NCBI RefSeq assembly: GCF_025264625.1
Contig: NZ_CP093313.1
Span: forward strand, 6,448,001 to 6,512,000
DNA length: 64,000 nucleotides
From: Occallatibacter riparius
GTDB lineage: Bacteria; Acidobacteriota; Terriglobia; Terriglobales; Acidobacteriaceae
Direction of reading: 5' to 3'
Shown: in pieces, positions 53,373-62,034 of the stretch
Position numbering within the stretch: position 1 is the first letter of the stretch
Layout of the letters: every line of letters begins with the position of its first letter
Translations under genes and position numbers: made by a program
The notes under the pieces: generated by a model
The model's input: only the letters and a program-made list of their open reading frames with translations
Database searches by the model: none
Told to the model about the DNA's origin: nothing

Positions 53373-54764
53373 CGCTGCCTGCGCGGCGTTATACCCGCAC
53401 ATGCCGTGGACTCCGCCGCCCGGCGGAGTCGACGCGGAACACAGATACAATCCCTTCGTTCCCGTGCGATACATGCGAATCCCCGGCCGGAACAGCACCT
53501 GCTTCATGTGGAACGCCCCCGCATTAATGTCGCCGCCGCTCAGGTTCGCGTCCATGCTCTCGAGTTCCGCAGGCCCTGACACCCGCCGCGCCAGCACGCA
53601 ATCGCGGAACCCCGGTGCAAACCGCTCAATCTGATCTTCCATTGCCTGGGTGCGATCGACCTTCGACCCATTCGGCACGTGGCAATACGCCCACGCGGTG
53701 TGCTTGCCGGCAGGCGCGCGCGTCTCGTCGTACAGCGAGGGCTGGGTCAGCAGCACATAGGGCCGCTCCGCAATCCGTCCCTTCCACACTTCGTACTCGG
53801 AATGCGCAATCTCCGCATACGTGCCTCCCAGGTGCACCGTCATCGCTCGCCGGCAATCAGCGGCCTTCCACGGAATCGGCTCTGACAGCGCATAGTCAAT
53901 CTTGAACGCCCCCGGCCCGTACTCAAATCGCTCCAGCGTGCGCCGATAAATTGGACTCAGCCGCGGCCCTGCGATCTTCAGCAACTGATGCGCCGTCACA
54001 TCGCACATCGTCACCGCATCCCGCGTATCAATCTCGTCAAGCGAATCAATGCGTCTGCCGGTATGCACCACTCCGCCCAGTTGCTCCAGCCTCCGGATCA
54101 ATGCATTCGGAATCGCCTGCGCTCCGCCCTTCGCCACCGGCCACCCAACCGCCGGCGCGCTCGCTCCAAACATCATCCCTACTGCGGCGCTCATCAACTG
54201 ATCGAACGACAGCAGCGAGTGCCCTACTATTCCGCCCAGCAGCGCCTTCGCGCGATCCGTCTTGAATCGCCCTGCCAGCGCATCCGCTGACTGCACCGCA
54301 TGCAATCCAAACCGCGCCATCAAAAACGGGTGCTTCGGCACATGCAGCGGCGGCCGCAACACGTCTTCTGCGAAATCCCACCACCGCTCCGCCGCGGGCC
54401 GCATCAGATCAACCCATGCCTTCCCATCGGCGCCCAGCTCCCACTCCTGCGCCTCGAGCGTGTCCTCAAGAAACACCGCGGAGCCATCATCCAGCGGATG
54501 CGCGACGCAAGCCTCGCCATGCACCCATTCGAGCCCCAGTTCTGCCGCCGGCAAGGTATTGAAAAAAGGCGAGCCCACGCCCAGCGGATACACCGCCGAA
54601 CCAAAGTCATTCCTGAAGCCCGGCAGCGTCAGCTCCATGGTGCGCGCCGCGCCGCCCGGCTGCTGCTCCGCCTCGAACACCTCCACCTGCAGCCCCGCTG
54701 CGGCGAGCACCACCGCTGCCGACAACCCGTTCGGTCCCGCACCAATCACATTGGCTCGCATCAT
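53352..54764 (-). CDS. Phytoene-dehydrogenase-like FAD oxidoreductase
   Basis: A 470-aa flavoprotein of the phytoene desaturase/NAD(P)-binding family. The N-terminal dinucleotide fold MMRANVIGAGPNGLSAAVVLAAAGLQVEVFEAEQQPGG holds the Rossmann GxGxxG and the acidic adenosine residue. VGWPVAKGGAQAIPNALI and the C-terminal GVHGMCGYNAAQAAL (FAD contact) are as in COG1233 members. Its substrate is not known; carotenoid genes are absent. It is one gene upstream of the lipase-maturation-like gene's 3' end, and the two are nearly contiguous (15 bp). Confidence 0.84.
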   Translation of the reverse strand: MMRANVIGAGPNGLSAAVVLAAAGLQVEVFEAEQQPGGAARTMELTLPGFRNDFGSAVYPLGVGSPFFNTLPAAELGLEWVHGEACVAHPLDDGSAVFLEDTLEAQEWELGADGKAWVDLMRPAAERWWDFAEDVLRPPLHVPKHPFLMARFGLHAVQSADALAGRFKTDRAKALLGGIVGHSLLSFDQLMSAAVGMMFGASAPAVGWPVAKGGAQAIPNALIRRLEQLGGVVHTGRRIDSLDEIDTRDAVTMCDVTAHQLLKIAGPRLSPIYRRTLERFEYGPGAFKIDYALSEPIPWKAADCRRAMTVHLGGTYAEIAHSEYEVWKGRIAERPYVLLTQPSLYDETRAPAGKHTAWAYCHVPNGSKVDRTQAMEDQIERFAPGFRDCVLARRVSGPAELESMDANLSGGDINAGAFHMKQVLFRPGIRMYRTGTKGLYLCSASTPPGGGVHGMCGYNAAQAALRDLRL

Positions 54765-54779
54765 CTCTCCCAGGCGGGT

Positions 54780-56375
54780 CTAGTCGTGCCGCGGCAACGC
54801 ATCCGGAGGCGCCGAAATCTCGAACTGCCCATCCGGCGTGCGCTCGATAGCCGGAGCATACAGCCCCAGCATCGTGCGCCGCCACCAGTTGCCCGTCTTT
54901 CGCTTCTCTTCGATGCTCGTAAACCAGTACTGCCACAGCACCGCACGCACAAATCGCGGAGCCTTGCCATTAAACGGATCGCTGCGAAACAGCCCCACCA
55001 CGTCGCGATCGTTCATTAAAAGCTTCTCTTCGGTGGAGGGCACGAACTCGTTCTGCTGCCAGTTGCCGAGCGATGCGAACCACAAATTCCAGTCGAACCG
55101 CGGCTGATAGGGCGCATAAATCCGCGGAGCCTCATTCAAGAGCTGCGGTTTGTGCGTAAACAGATACGGCTGCCAGTTCTCACCATCCTCCGACCCCTGA
55201 AACTCAATCTCGTACCGGCCGCGCGTCATCACCGCAAACAGCCCATATTGATTCGCGATGCGGAATGGCTCGAGCAGCGTAACCGGCTTCATCGGCAACA
55301 CGCTCACGCCGATCATGCCCAGCATCTCCGCCGTCGTAGCATATCCAATCCACAGCAGGACGACCCCCGATAGCACCACTCCCGCCGCATGCAATCCCTG
55401 CCGAACGCGTGTGCCCCGTCTAAGGTCTGCTTGGGCGGGAGAACTCTCTCTCCACCACAAATCCCTGAAGCGAACCGGCAAAACTCGTCTCAGGTAAACG
55501 TCATCCAGCAGCAGAAACCCAAGCGCCAGCACGATGTAATTCAGGAACGCATAATTCCCCGTGAGAATCACTCCGATCTCCCACGGCGTCACAATCAAAA
55601 AGCAGATCAACCGCACCCGCCGCGGAAAGAACAGCATCCACACCAGCACAAACTCCAGCAACAGAGTGCCCACCACGCTTGCCGCATGAAACCAGTGCGG
55701 CAAGTGCTGCACATACCAACCGATCCATGTGGGCAGCGGGCTGTTCTGGTAGTACTCATCCATCGCGGTGAAGTTGCGCCACTGCGGATCGCCGCTCAGC
55801 TCCTTCACAATCCCCGACTCGAAATAGATCCGGAACCACTCCCAGCGCAGCAGCCACAAGCTGATCTGCGACGACGGCCGCTCCGCCGCGAGCCCCGGCC
55901 ACAACCCCGGCGGCGCAAAAAACAGCGAGATGAATCCCGCCTCCAGCAGCATGCCGTCCGACTGATAACTCGAGAAATCCCCGGCCGAAGTCACAAAGGA
56001 CAGAAAGCAGATCCAGCACACGAAGAGATTCGCGCGCGGCCACACGTTGCAGAACGCCAGCAACGACGCGGCAATCCCGAGCCACGTCACCGTCATCACG
56101 GCCGCCGAGCTCGACGAGAACCAGAACAGCGTCGGCGCATGCCACCACGCCGTGCGCCCGTAGTACTGCGCAATCGCGCGCAGATACACGCCCGCCGGCT
56201 CAATCCCCTCCGGCCCGATCAATCCTTTGATTTGGAACAGCAGCGAGAAGAATGCGGAGAAGTAAATCAGCGCCAGCGCCCGCACCCAGATCCAGCGCGC
56301 CGCAAAGCCATTGCGCGCGCCCATCTGAGGATCGAACCACCGCCGCAGGGTGGAGATCGCTTTCTCCATGGTCAT
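54780..56375 (-). CDS. Lipase-maturation-factor-like membrane protein
   Basis: A 531-aa protein of the LMF1/DUF1222 family. It has about 8-9 membrane helices in the first 320 residues (for example WVRALALIYFSAFFSLLFQI, LFVCWICFLSFVTSAGDF), then a C-terminal soluble domain (YEIEFQGSEDGENWQPYLF, VRAVLWQYWFTS). In animals LMF1 helps fold lipases in the ER; in bacteria the role is not established. The ATG at 56375 is chosen; the frame is open to 56426. It is adjacent to the FAD oxidoreductase gene downstream and likely co-transcribed with it. Confidence 0.83.
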   Translation of the reverse strand: MTMEKAISTLRRWFDPQMGARNGFAARWIWVRALALIYFSAFFSLLFQIKGLIGPEGIEPAGVYLRAIAQYYGRTAWWHAPTLFWFSSSSAAVMTVTWLGIAASLLAFCNVWPRANLFVCWICFLSFVTSAGDFSSYQSDGMLLEAGFISLFFAPPGLWPGLAAERPSSQISLWLLRWEWFRIYFESGIVKELSGDPQWRNFTAMDEYYQNSPLPTWIGWYVQHLPHWFHAASVVGTLLLEFVLVWMLFFPRRVRLICFLIVTPWEIGVILTGNYAFLNYIVLALGFLLLDDVYLRRVLPVRFRDLWWRESSPAQADLRRGTRVRQGLHAAGVVLSGVVLLWIGYATTAEMLGMIGVSVLPMKPVTLLEPFRIANQYGLFAVMTRGRYEIEFQGSEDGENWQPYLFTHKPQLLNEAPRIYAPYQPRFDWNLWFASLGNWQQNEFVPSTEEKLLMNDRDVVGLFRSDPFNGKAPRFVRAVLWQYWFTSIEEKRKTGNWWRRTMLGLYAPAIERTPDGQFEISAPPDALPRHD

Positions 56376-56899
56376 TGGAGGCCCGCCACAAATGCCCGGT
56401 TGCACTTCCCGGCGCGGGCTACCCACTCTGCCTCGTGCGCACAGATCGCGTCGGCTGCGCGTTGAATCGATCGCTGCTTGAAGAGGAAGTGGGTATACGA
56501 GGAGGGTGGGGGGGGTCAGGTGTGGCTATGGAGTACTTGACGAGGAGGATGCCGCTGAGCAGGGGGGTGATCGGGAGGGCGGTGCGAGGGTGTGAATGGG
56601 GCCGGTGGTCAGGTGATCAGGTGGTCCGGCTCGTCTTTGGGCAGGCACCTGCGGCGCCATTCTTGCATGGGAGGGGAATGGGGATTTGGGCAGGGATTTC
56701 CTGTCGTGCGTTTGGGCGTGGGGTGAAGCGGCGATTCATGGGCTGGGTGATGGTCCTCTTTTCGCGAGCTGGCGGCACCGGCGGCGCGGCCAAACTGCGC
56801 CTGCGGCGCGGTTCTTGCCTCACCGGGGGGTGGGGGGTACGTCTCTTTCTTCTTACAAGTGCAGCAAGTCAGCGCGCTGCGCGCGAGCGAGCCAGCGAG
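56376..56899. other. 524-bp G-rich intergenic region
   Basis: Very G-rich on the plus strand (for example GGGTGGGGGGGGTC near 56501-56520). It contains a short 7-bp-periodic stretch GTGGTCAGGTGATCAGGTGG (56605-56624) and two fragments resembling the dispersed GCACCTGCGG element (56645-56655, 56780-56815). No gene is supported. It may be decayed repeat material. Confidence 0.45.
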
Positions 56900-57532
56900 T
56901 CAGCGGGTGTGTGCCTGGGGGGGAAGGGGTGTCTTCTTCCAGGGAGTGAGGGGCACCTGATCGATTGGTTTGCCCGCGAGGATCCGCTCGAGCATGACTT
57001 GGACGTGGCTGGTCAAGTCATCCTTTGAGGAGGGCGCCTTCGGTGCTGGTTTGGGCTTTTGCGGTTGTAAGTTGTTGATTGCGCTAGAGGGCGCCGGCAC
57101 CTGCGGTGCGGCCACTGCGGCTTCGCCGACCTTCCTGCCCGGGATGCCATTGGTACTCAGCGGGGAGGGGGTGGGGGTACTCGCCACCTTCTTCGCGTGT
57201 TCGGCCTTTTGGGCGCGGGCTTCTTTGTCGGCTTGGAGGCGGGCGCGGCGGGAGGTGATGGCGACCTGGGCGGCATAGAGCAATTTGGTAGCGTGAGAGG
57301 GGTCGATGGCGCCGATGGCGAGTCCCTGGGCGACGCAGGCTATGAAGGCGTCGACGTTGTCAGGGGTGGAGAGCCACGGGAGGGCCTTGCGGTAGGCTTT
57401 GCCGGCGTAGTCGCGCTCCCAGACACCGGGGTCGATAGGGTCCTTGCAGTTTTTGCGAGTGAGGGCTTCGCGCCAGGCGTTGACGCAGCGCTGGACGGCG
57501 GAGTTGACGGTGATCTCGTCGGGTGAAGACAT
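56900..57532 (-). CDS. Unknown protein with leader cassette B (DEIT/RCVNAWREAL family)
   Basis: A 210-aa cytosolic protein, no signal or membrane segment. The N-terminal ~115 residues look folded and helical (NSAVQRCVNAWREALTRK, YRKALPWLSTPDNVDAFIACVAQGLAIGAID, KLLYAAQVAITSRRARLQ). The rest is a low-complexity Pro/Ala/Ser/Lys linker, ending with a short helix-like segment DDLTSHVQVMLERILAGKPIDQVPLTPWKK. No family or function recognised. The ATG at 57532 follows AAGGAAAT and the leader cassette. Part of the linker (VGEAAVAAPQVPA) is encoded by a dispersed repeat sequence. Confidence 0.7.
   Translation of the reverse strand: MSSPDEITVNSAVQRCVNAWREALTRKNCKDPIDPGVWERDYAGKAYRKALPWLSTPDNVDAFIACVAQGLAIGAIDPSHATKLLYAAQVAITSRRARLQADKEARAQKAEHAKKVASTPTPSPLSTNGIPGRKVGEAAVAAPQVPAPSSAINNLQPQKPKPAPKAPSSKDDLTSHVQVMLERILAGKPIDQVPLTPWKKTPLPPQAHTR
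57096..57128. repeat. Dispersed GGCACCTGCGG element inside a coding sequence
   Basis: A 33-bp stretch starting GGCACCTGCGGTGCGGCC is almost identical to 61852-61885 (one inserted base). Here it encodes part of the linker of the protein behind leader B. A shorter match follows the zinc-ribbon gene at 12558-12576. Confidence 0.62.
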
Positions 57533-57722
57533 AGGAATTTCCTTTGAAAGCGGATTTTTGGGCAAAAGAAAATGCCCGCCGGATTGGTGTCCGGCGGGCA
57601 CTGTTTTTGCTCCTATTAATAGGCTAGCAAATTGGAACAGTAATCGGCAATTAGTTTTCCACATTTTGGAGTGAGTAGATTCATCGGGTTAGGCCTGTTT
57701 TCCACAGGAAGGGGGCTTGACA
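57533..57722 (-). promoter_or_regulatory. Leader cassette, copy B (twin TTTTCCACA boxes, hairpin, RBS)
   Basis: 190 bp on the minus strand homologous to 6323-6511. In transcript direction: TGTCAAGCCCC; first TGTGGAAAA (57706-57698), within CCTGTGGAAAACAGG, which is nearly palindromic; CCTAACC; second TGTGGAAAA (57663-57655); TAATTGC; A/T-rich stretch; hairpin; TTTTCTTTTGC; AAGGAAAT; ATG 57532. Box spacing is again 43 bp, and the first box lies 173-174 bp before the ATG in both copies. Confidence 0.75.
57564..57600 (-). terminator. Attenuator-like hairpin in leader B
   Basis: TGCCCGCCGG / CCGGCGGGCA, perfect 10-bp stem, 8-base loop. On the minus strand it is followed by TTTTCTTTT and, 31 nt later, the ATG. 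Same position and trailing sequence as the hairpin at 6445. Confidence 0.7.
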
Positions 57723-57880
57723 ACGATTTGGCACGGGCACGTTCGGCGGGATGAGATGCCTAACTTCCGAATGGGCGACAATAGGCCCAGAATTCAAGTT
57801 TGGCTAATTTCGAGCCGATCAGAATTCAGAAACCGACTTCGCTGGAACACTTTATCGGCGTTCAGTGTCTATAGGTTTAC

Positions 57881-58423
57881 ATGCGATGTCTAGTCAAGAA
57901 GTCTTCGGTGCTTGTTGTTGTAATGCTATGTGCGAGTGCGTGCATTCTTGCTCAGAAAAGGGACAAGGGATCGCCAGGATCGCCATGGTTCTCCCTGAGA
58001 ATCTCCGATTATCGACATGATTGGCGTGGCCCTGGTATGTACAGGATAGAAATCGGCCTGACAAACATATCGAAGGAACCACGTCACTCCGACGGGTGCG
58101 CTGTGCTCCGGGGTCTGTACACAGCCAAGGTTGTATACAACGGTGTCCCGATCGAGGAACGCAACGGGGCAGACCGGCGTCAGCGTGAAGCCGAGATGAG
58201 GCGTGCATATTGCAAGCTCGACCTTCCTGGCAAAATCCCGCCGGGCTACACATCGTATGACTATCTTTTGGTCGGCGGACGTTACGACATGTCTAAACCT
58301 GGCAAATACGAAATCACGATTGCGCGGGAAACTGACCCCGACCACCCTGGTCAAAGCGTAACCGTCACGTCGAACACGCTCGCCATTCTGGTTCCAGATC
58401 CGACAGCAACAACTCCAAATTAG
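57881..58423 (+). CDS. Hypothetical secreted protein (180 aa)
   Basis: Begins MRCLVKKSSVLVVVMLCASACILAQ, a signal peptide with two Cys; cleavage after LAQ is plausible, and a lipoprotein site is not clearly formed. The mature part is beta-rich (WFSLRISDYRHDW, YRIEIGLTNISKEPR, GKYEITIARETDPD), suggesting a small beta-sandwich. No family recognised. The coding sequence is less GC-rich than its neighbours. It lies head-to-head with leader cassette B. Confidence 0.7.
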   Translation: MRCLVKKSSVLVVVMLCASACILAQKRDKGSPGSPWFSLRISDYRHDWRGPGMYRIEIGLTNISKEPRHSDGCAVLRGLYTAKVVYNGVPIEERNGADRRQREAEMRRAYCKLDLPGKIPPGYTSYDYLLVGGRYDMSKPGKYEITIARETDPDHPGQSVTVTSNTLAILVPDPTATTPN

Positions 58424-58621
58424 TTCCGAACGATGCTGTTCGCGAGTCACCGCCAAACTGAAGTAACGCGAAGAGCAACTGCGGATCCCTCAGCCCGCTG
58501 AGAAGACGCGCGACCTTTCGGGATGACACTTCTGTAAGGGAACGAGCTTGTTTGCAGGGCTCAGGACCGGGCTGGCATTCCACCCGGACTCCCAAATGCG
58601 AGAGACCGGGGGAACTCAGCG

Positions 58622-59644
58622 TTAGAGTTTGTCGGCGTCGATGACTGCCTGGGCGAAGGCCTGCGGGGCTTCCTGGGGAAGGTTGTGTCCGATGCCGCCG
58701 GTGATGTTGCGGTGTTCGTACTTGCCCGAGAACCGTTTTGCGTAGGAAGCAGGAGCGGGATGGGGAGCACCGTTGGCATCGCCTTCGATGGTGATGGTCG
58801 GCACGGTGATCTGCGGGGCTTGCGCCAGCTGCTTCTCGTAGGCGTCGTACTTCGGCTCCCCTTCCGCGAGGCCTAGCCGCCAGCGGTAATTGTGGACGAC
58901 GATGGCAACGTGATCGGGATTGTCGAAGGCGGCTGCGCTTCGCGCGAAGGTTGCGTCATCGAAGTTCCATTTCGGCGAGGCGAGCTGCCAGATGAGCCTG
59001 GCGAAATCGCGGCGATATTTGTCGTATCCGGCACGGCCGCGATCTGTGGCGAAGTAGAACTGATACCACCATTGCAGCTCGGCGCTGGGAGGCAGAGGGG
59101 CCTTGCCGGCTTCCTGGCTGCCAATGAGGTAGCCGCTCACGGAGACCAGGGCTTTGGTTCTCTGAGGCCAGAGAGCGGCAACGATGTCGGCGGTGCGGGC
59201 GCCCCAATCGAAGCCCGCGAGGATGGCTTTGTCCAGCTTGAGAGCGTCCATGAAGGCGACGGTGTCGAGAGCAAGAGCCGACGGCTGGCCGTTGCGCATT
59301 GTCTGGTCCGAGAGGAAACGCGTGCTGCCGTATCCGCGCAGGAAGGGGACAAAGACGCGGTATCCACGGGATGCCAGAATCGGTGCGACATCGACGAAGC
59401 TGTAGATGTCATAGGGCCAGCCGTGCAACAGGATCACTGGGACTCCGTCGCTCGGGCCCTGTTCCGCGTAGCCGATGCTGAGCAAGCCCGCGTCGATCTG
59501 CTTGATGGGGCCGAAGGATGCAACAGACGCAGTGGAATTGGCGTTTGCGGTGTGAGGCAGCGCGTGGCCCAGGAGGGTGGCTCCAGCAGAGAACCCTGCG
59601 AGTTCGAGAAGTTGGCGGCGCGAGAACATGTTATTGGAATCCAA
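58622..59644 (-). CDS. Tat-exported alpha/beta hydrolase (epoxide-hydrolase type)
   Basis: A 340-aa hydrolase. From TTG 59644 (GGAGA about 5-6 nt upstream) it begins MDSNNMFSRRQLLELAGFSAG, a Tat-type twin-arginine signal; an ATG at 59629 is an alternative but sits 20 nt from the site. The fold has LLHGWPYD (oxyanion loop), the Asp nucleophile in GFDWGA and the His in GGIGHNLPQ, the pattern of epoxide hydrolases and haloalkane dehalogenases rather than esterases. Lid residues are Trp/Tyr-rich. Substrate unknown. Confidence 0.84.
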   Translation of the reverse strand: MDSNNMFSRRQLLELAGFSAGATLLGHALPHTANANSTASVASFGPIKQIDAGLLSIGYAEQGPSDGVPVILLHGWPYDIYSFVDVAPILASRGYRVFVPFLRGYGSTRFLSDQTMRNGQPSALALDTVAFMDALKLDKAILAGFDWGARTADIVAALWPQRTKALVSVSGYLIGSQEAGKAPLPPSAELQWWYQFYFATDRGRAGYDKYRRDFARLIWQLASPKWNFDDATFARSAAAFDNPDHVAIVVHNYRWRLGLAEGEPKYDAYEKQLAQAPQITVPTITIEGDANGAPHPAPASYAKRFSGKYEHRNITGGIGHNLPQEAPQAFAQAVIDADKL

Positions 59645-59816
59645 AGGTGTCTCCTTGCGTGTGGGGGAAAGGATCGTTTCGCAAACGCACGTTGCGATGT
59701 GCGGCCTCAATTAGCCGCTCCGAGTCATTACTTCTACTGGAATAGGAGATGCGTGGGCTGCGCGCGAGGCGCGTCATTTTCCGAATAGAACCCGCGTGCG
59801 GCCAAGCGCGGCTTCG

Positions 59817-59920
59817 CGCCGAGGCTGGGTTGGGGTTCGCAGTTTCCCAGGTCTCGAAAGGCGAAGACATGGGGCACTCTTTTTCGTGCTGGAACGATCA
59901 GGCGGCTGGGTTGCTCGAAG
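59817..59920. repeat. Dispersed intergenic repeat, copy B
   Basis: Contains GCGCCGAGGCTGGGTTGGGG, TTCGCAGTTTCCCAGGTC, GAAGACATGGGGCAC and TTTTTCGTGCTGGAACG, matching 61890-61998 closely and 5540-5600 on the other strand. It fills the gap right up to the stop of the arylsulfotransferase-like gene. Confidence 0.62.
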
Positions 59921-61813
59921 TCACCACTGGACGCCGGGATAGAGGCTGGCCCAGCGATTGACGTGGTACTGCGATGCGCCGGGGGTTGCGGCCTGCCAGA
60001 TTACATTGAGCGAGTTGGGATCGAGCTCCTGCACGATGCCGCCGTTGTGGGTGGAGGCGAAGGCGGCTTCGAAGTCGCCGTTGGCAAGGAGCTCGGCGTT
60101 GCCTCCGAAGTAGCTGAAGTCGGCAGGACCGGGCTGATAGTGATGGACGAGGGTTGCGGTCATGGCGCGCTCGTCGACATCGATCACTGGAATGGTGGAA
60201 TAGCAGGTGGGGGGCGGGGTTCCGGCAAGGGGATTACAGAGGACCTGTCCGGAGGGATAGAAGCGGTCGTTGCCGTTGTCCATGAGGACGAGTCGGAAGA
60301 CGCCGGTGGTGTTGGAGCTGGCGTAGTTCATGCCGTGCTGGGCGTAGAACCAGTCAGTGGGATCAGTGCCGTTGATGAGCTTGAAGTCGCCGTCTTTGCC
60401 GAGATGCCAGAGGACTTTTCCGGAGCCGAGGCCGTCGAGGAATTCGATTTTGATGATCCAGTTCTGGTGGCGCATGGAGAGCAGCAGGTTATGGTCGTCG
60501 GCCGAGTAGAGCATGTTGTTGGAATGCGTCCAGTCGGGGAAGTTCATGGGGTGGCGATTGATGTCGAGGTGATCGAAGGAGCTCCAGACCCAGTCAGGGT
60601 TGCCGTCGGGGTCGACGTCGACGATGGCGTCGCCTAGAACCGCGGTGGGACCGGAAGCGCCGGGGAGATTGCTGAAGACTTTTGCGTAATCGGCGAGGAT
60701 GACCAGGTGACCGTTGGGAAGCGGAACCACGTCATGATGGAAGCCTCTGAAGTTGTAGGGCGCGCCGCCGGCGTCGTGAAGGGATGTGGACGCGGCGAGT
60801 TTGGTGTTGAGGTCTGCCACTTTGACGGAACGGATGGTGTTGCCGGCGAGGTCGACCTCGCGGACCTCGTTAATGAGGCTGCTCTCGTTGTGGGGATTGG
60901 TGGACGAGAGGAATGAGATGAGCATGAGCAGGTTGCCGTTGGGCAACAGCTGGACGCCCTGGAGGATGTCGCTGGGGCTGTGCTTGTAGGCGTAGGTCCA
61001 GATGACATTGCCGCTGAGATCGGTGGCGAAGGCCTGGGAGTCGGTCATCGGCAAGACCGTGTTCCAGAGCTCGATGCCCGGCTGGGGAGTGCCGGAAGCG
61101 GTGACCTGGACGGGAGAGGTGGGCGGCGGAGTGCCGGTGGTGCAGGTCTGGTCGGCATCCGTGAATACGGCTCCGTTGCTGAGGAAGGCGGTGCCGCGTA
61201 TGTGATAGCGGGTGTTGCCGAGCATGCCGGCCACCCAGAGCTGGACCTGTCCACCATTGGCGGAGGGGGTGGGACGCCGCCAGGTGTTGCGGCCATAGCC
61301 CGAGGTGGGGCCGAAATCAACCTGAACATTGCCGGGAGCGGGCAGGTAGACCGTGTACTGGGCGACCTGGGGATTGCCAGTGGTGTCAGGGCAGGCGATG
61401 GTGCCGGGCTGGATGACGGACACCACGGCGGTGGCGTAGTCCTGGGCGGGATTGGAACTGAGGGCGGCGGTGACGGTGACGTTTTCGCTCTGGACGATGG
61501 AGGGGGGTGCGGTGTAGTTGCCGGACTGGTCGATTGCGCCGCCGCCGGAGACGGACCACTGGATGGCTCCGCCGTTGGTGGCGCTGGCGGAGAAGCGGAC
61601 GGTCTGACCGGGAGCGATGGCAGCAACCTGCGGCGTGATGGTGACAGTTCCGTTGCCTCCGGGATTAGGTGGTGGGCCTGAAGGAGGCTGAGGGCCGGAT
61701 CCGGGGGCGGCAAGCTGGAGGTTGCTGCAGCCAGCGAGGAGCGCGGAGAAGGCGAGGGGCAGGAGAAGACGCAGGAAGACGCTGGATCGATCAAGTGCGG
61801 GGGAAGAGACCAT
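59921..61813 (-). CDS. Arylsulfotransferase-like lipoprotein
   Basis: A 630-aa exported protein. A lipobox LAGC places Cys29 as the lipidated residue. Residues ~55-135 form an Ig-like domain (VTITPQVAAIAPGQTVRFSA), the next ~110 a second beta domain, and from ~240 a propeller of the ASST (arylsulfotransferase) type: NVIWTYAYKHSPSDILQGVQLLPNG, FRGFHHDVVPLPNGHLVILA, PDWVWSSFDHLD, and GSGKVLWHLGKDGDF. The conserved His residues of ASST are present in these motifs. Sulfate-group transfer is inferred from the family only. Confidence 0.8.
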   Translation of the reverse strand: MVSSPALDRSSVFLRLLLPLAFSALLAGCSNLQLAAPGSGPQPPSGPPPNPGGNGTVTITPQVAAIAPGQTVRFSASATNGGAIQWSVSGGGAIDQSGNYTAPPSIVQSENVTVTAALSSNPAQDYATAVVSVIQPGTIACPDTTGNPQVAQYTVYLPAPGNVQVDFGPTSGYGRNTWRRPTPSANGGQVQLWVAGMLGNTRYHIRGTAFLSNGAVFTDADQTCTTGTPPPTSPVQVTASGTPQPGIELWNTVLPMTDSQAFATDLSGNVIWTYAYKHSPSDILQGVQLLPNGNLLMLISFLSSTNPHNESSLINEVREVDLAGNTIRSVKVADLNTKLAASTSLHDAGGAPYNFRGFHHDVVPLPNGHLVILADYAKVFSNLPGASGPTAVLGDAIVDVDPDGNPDWVWSSFDHLDINRHPMNFPDWTHSNNMLYSADDHNLLLSMRHQNWIIKIEFLDGLGSGKVLWHLGKDGDFKLINGTDPTDWFYAQHGMNYASSNTTGVFRLVLMDNGNDRFYPSGQVLCNPLAGTPPPTCYSTIPVIDVDERAMTATLVHHYQPGPADFSYFGGNAELLANGDFEAAFASTHNGGIVQELDPNSLNVIWQAATPGASQYHVNRWASLYPGVQW

Positions 61814-61851
61814 CGATACCCTTGACGGAATTCAAGCAACAAGGTTACGCG

Positions 61852-61998
61852 GGCACCTGCGGTGCGGCCAACTGCGGCTTCGCCGCCGAGGCTGGGCGGG
61901 GTTCGTAGTCTCCCACCTTTTTCGCGCAGGAACGCTCTGGCGGCTGGGTTGGGTTCGTGGTTTCCCAAGTCCCAAAACCGGGGACCTGGGGCACCCAT
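61852..61998. repeat. Dispersed repeats, copy C, between lipoprotein and acs
   Basis: Starts with GGCACCTGCGGTGCGGCC (61852 onward, also at 57096), then GCTGGGCGGGGTTCGTAG, CACCTTTTTCGCGCAGGAAC, GGCGGCTGGGTTGGGTTCG and CCTGGGGCACCCATC, which parallels copy B. No coding frame. Confidence 0.62.
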
Positions 61999-62034
61999 CT
62001 CCGTGGTGGAACTAGCGGTCGAAAAGGAAAGCTC

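Noticed and set aside
56501-56560. G-runs that might form a quadruplex regulator
   Set aside because: G-rich composition is general across this gap, and no gene start lies at a suitable distance.
58424-58621. Fragment with GGGATGAC and GCGGATCCCTCAG suggesting a known dispersed repeat
   Set aside because: Too short and diverged to assign to the element at 5488 with confidence.
60980-61681. 233-codon plus-strand Gly-rich frame
   Set aside because: Mirror of the arylsulfotransferase-like gene; the minus strand has a lipobox and ASST motifs.
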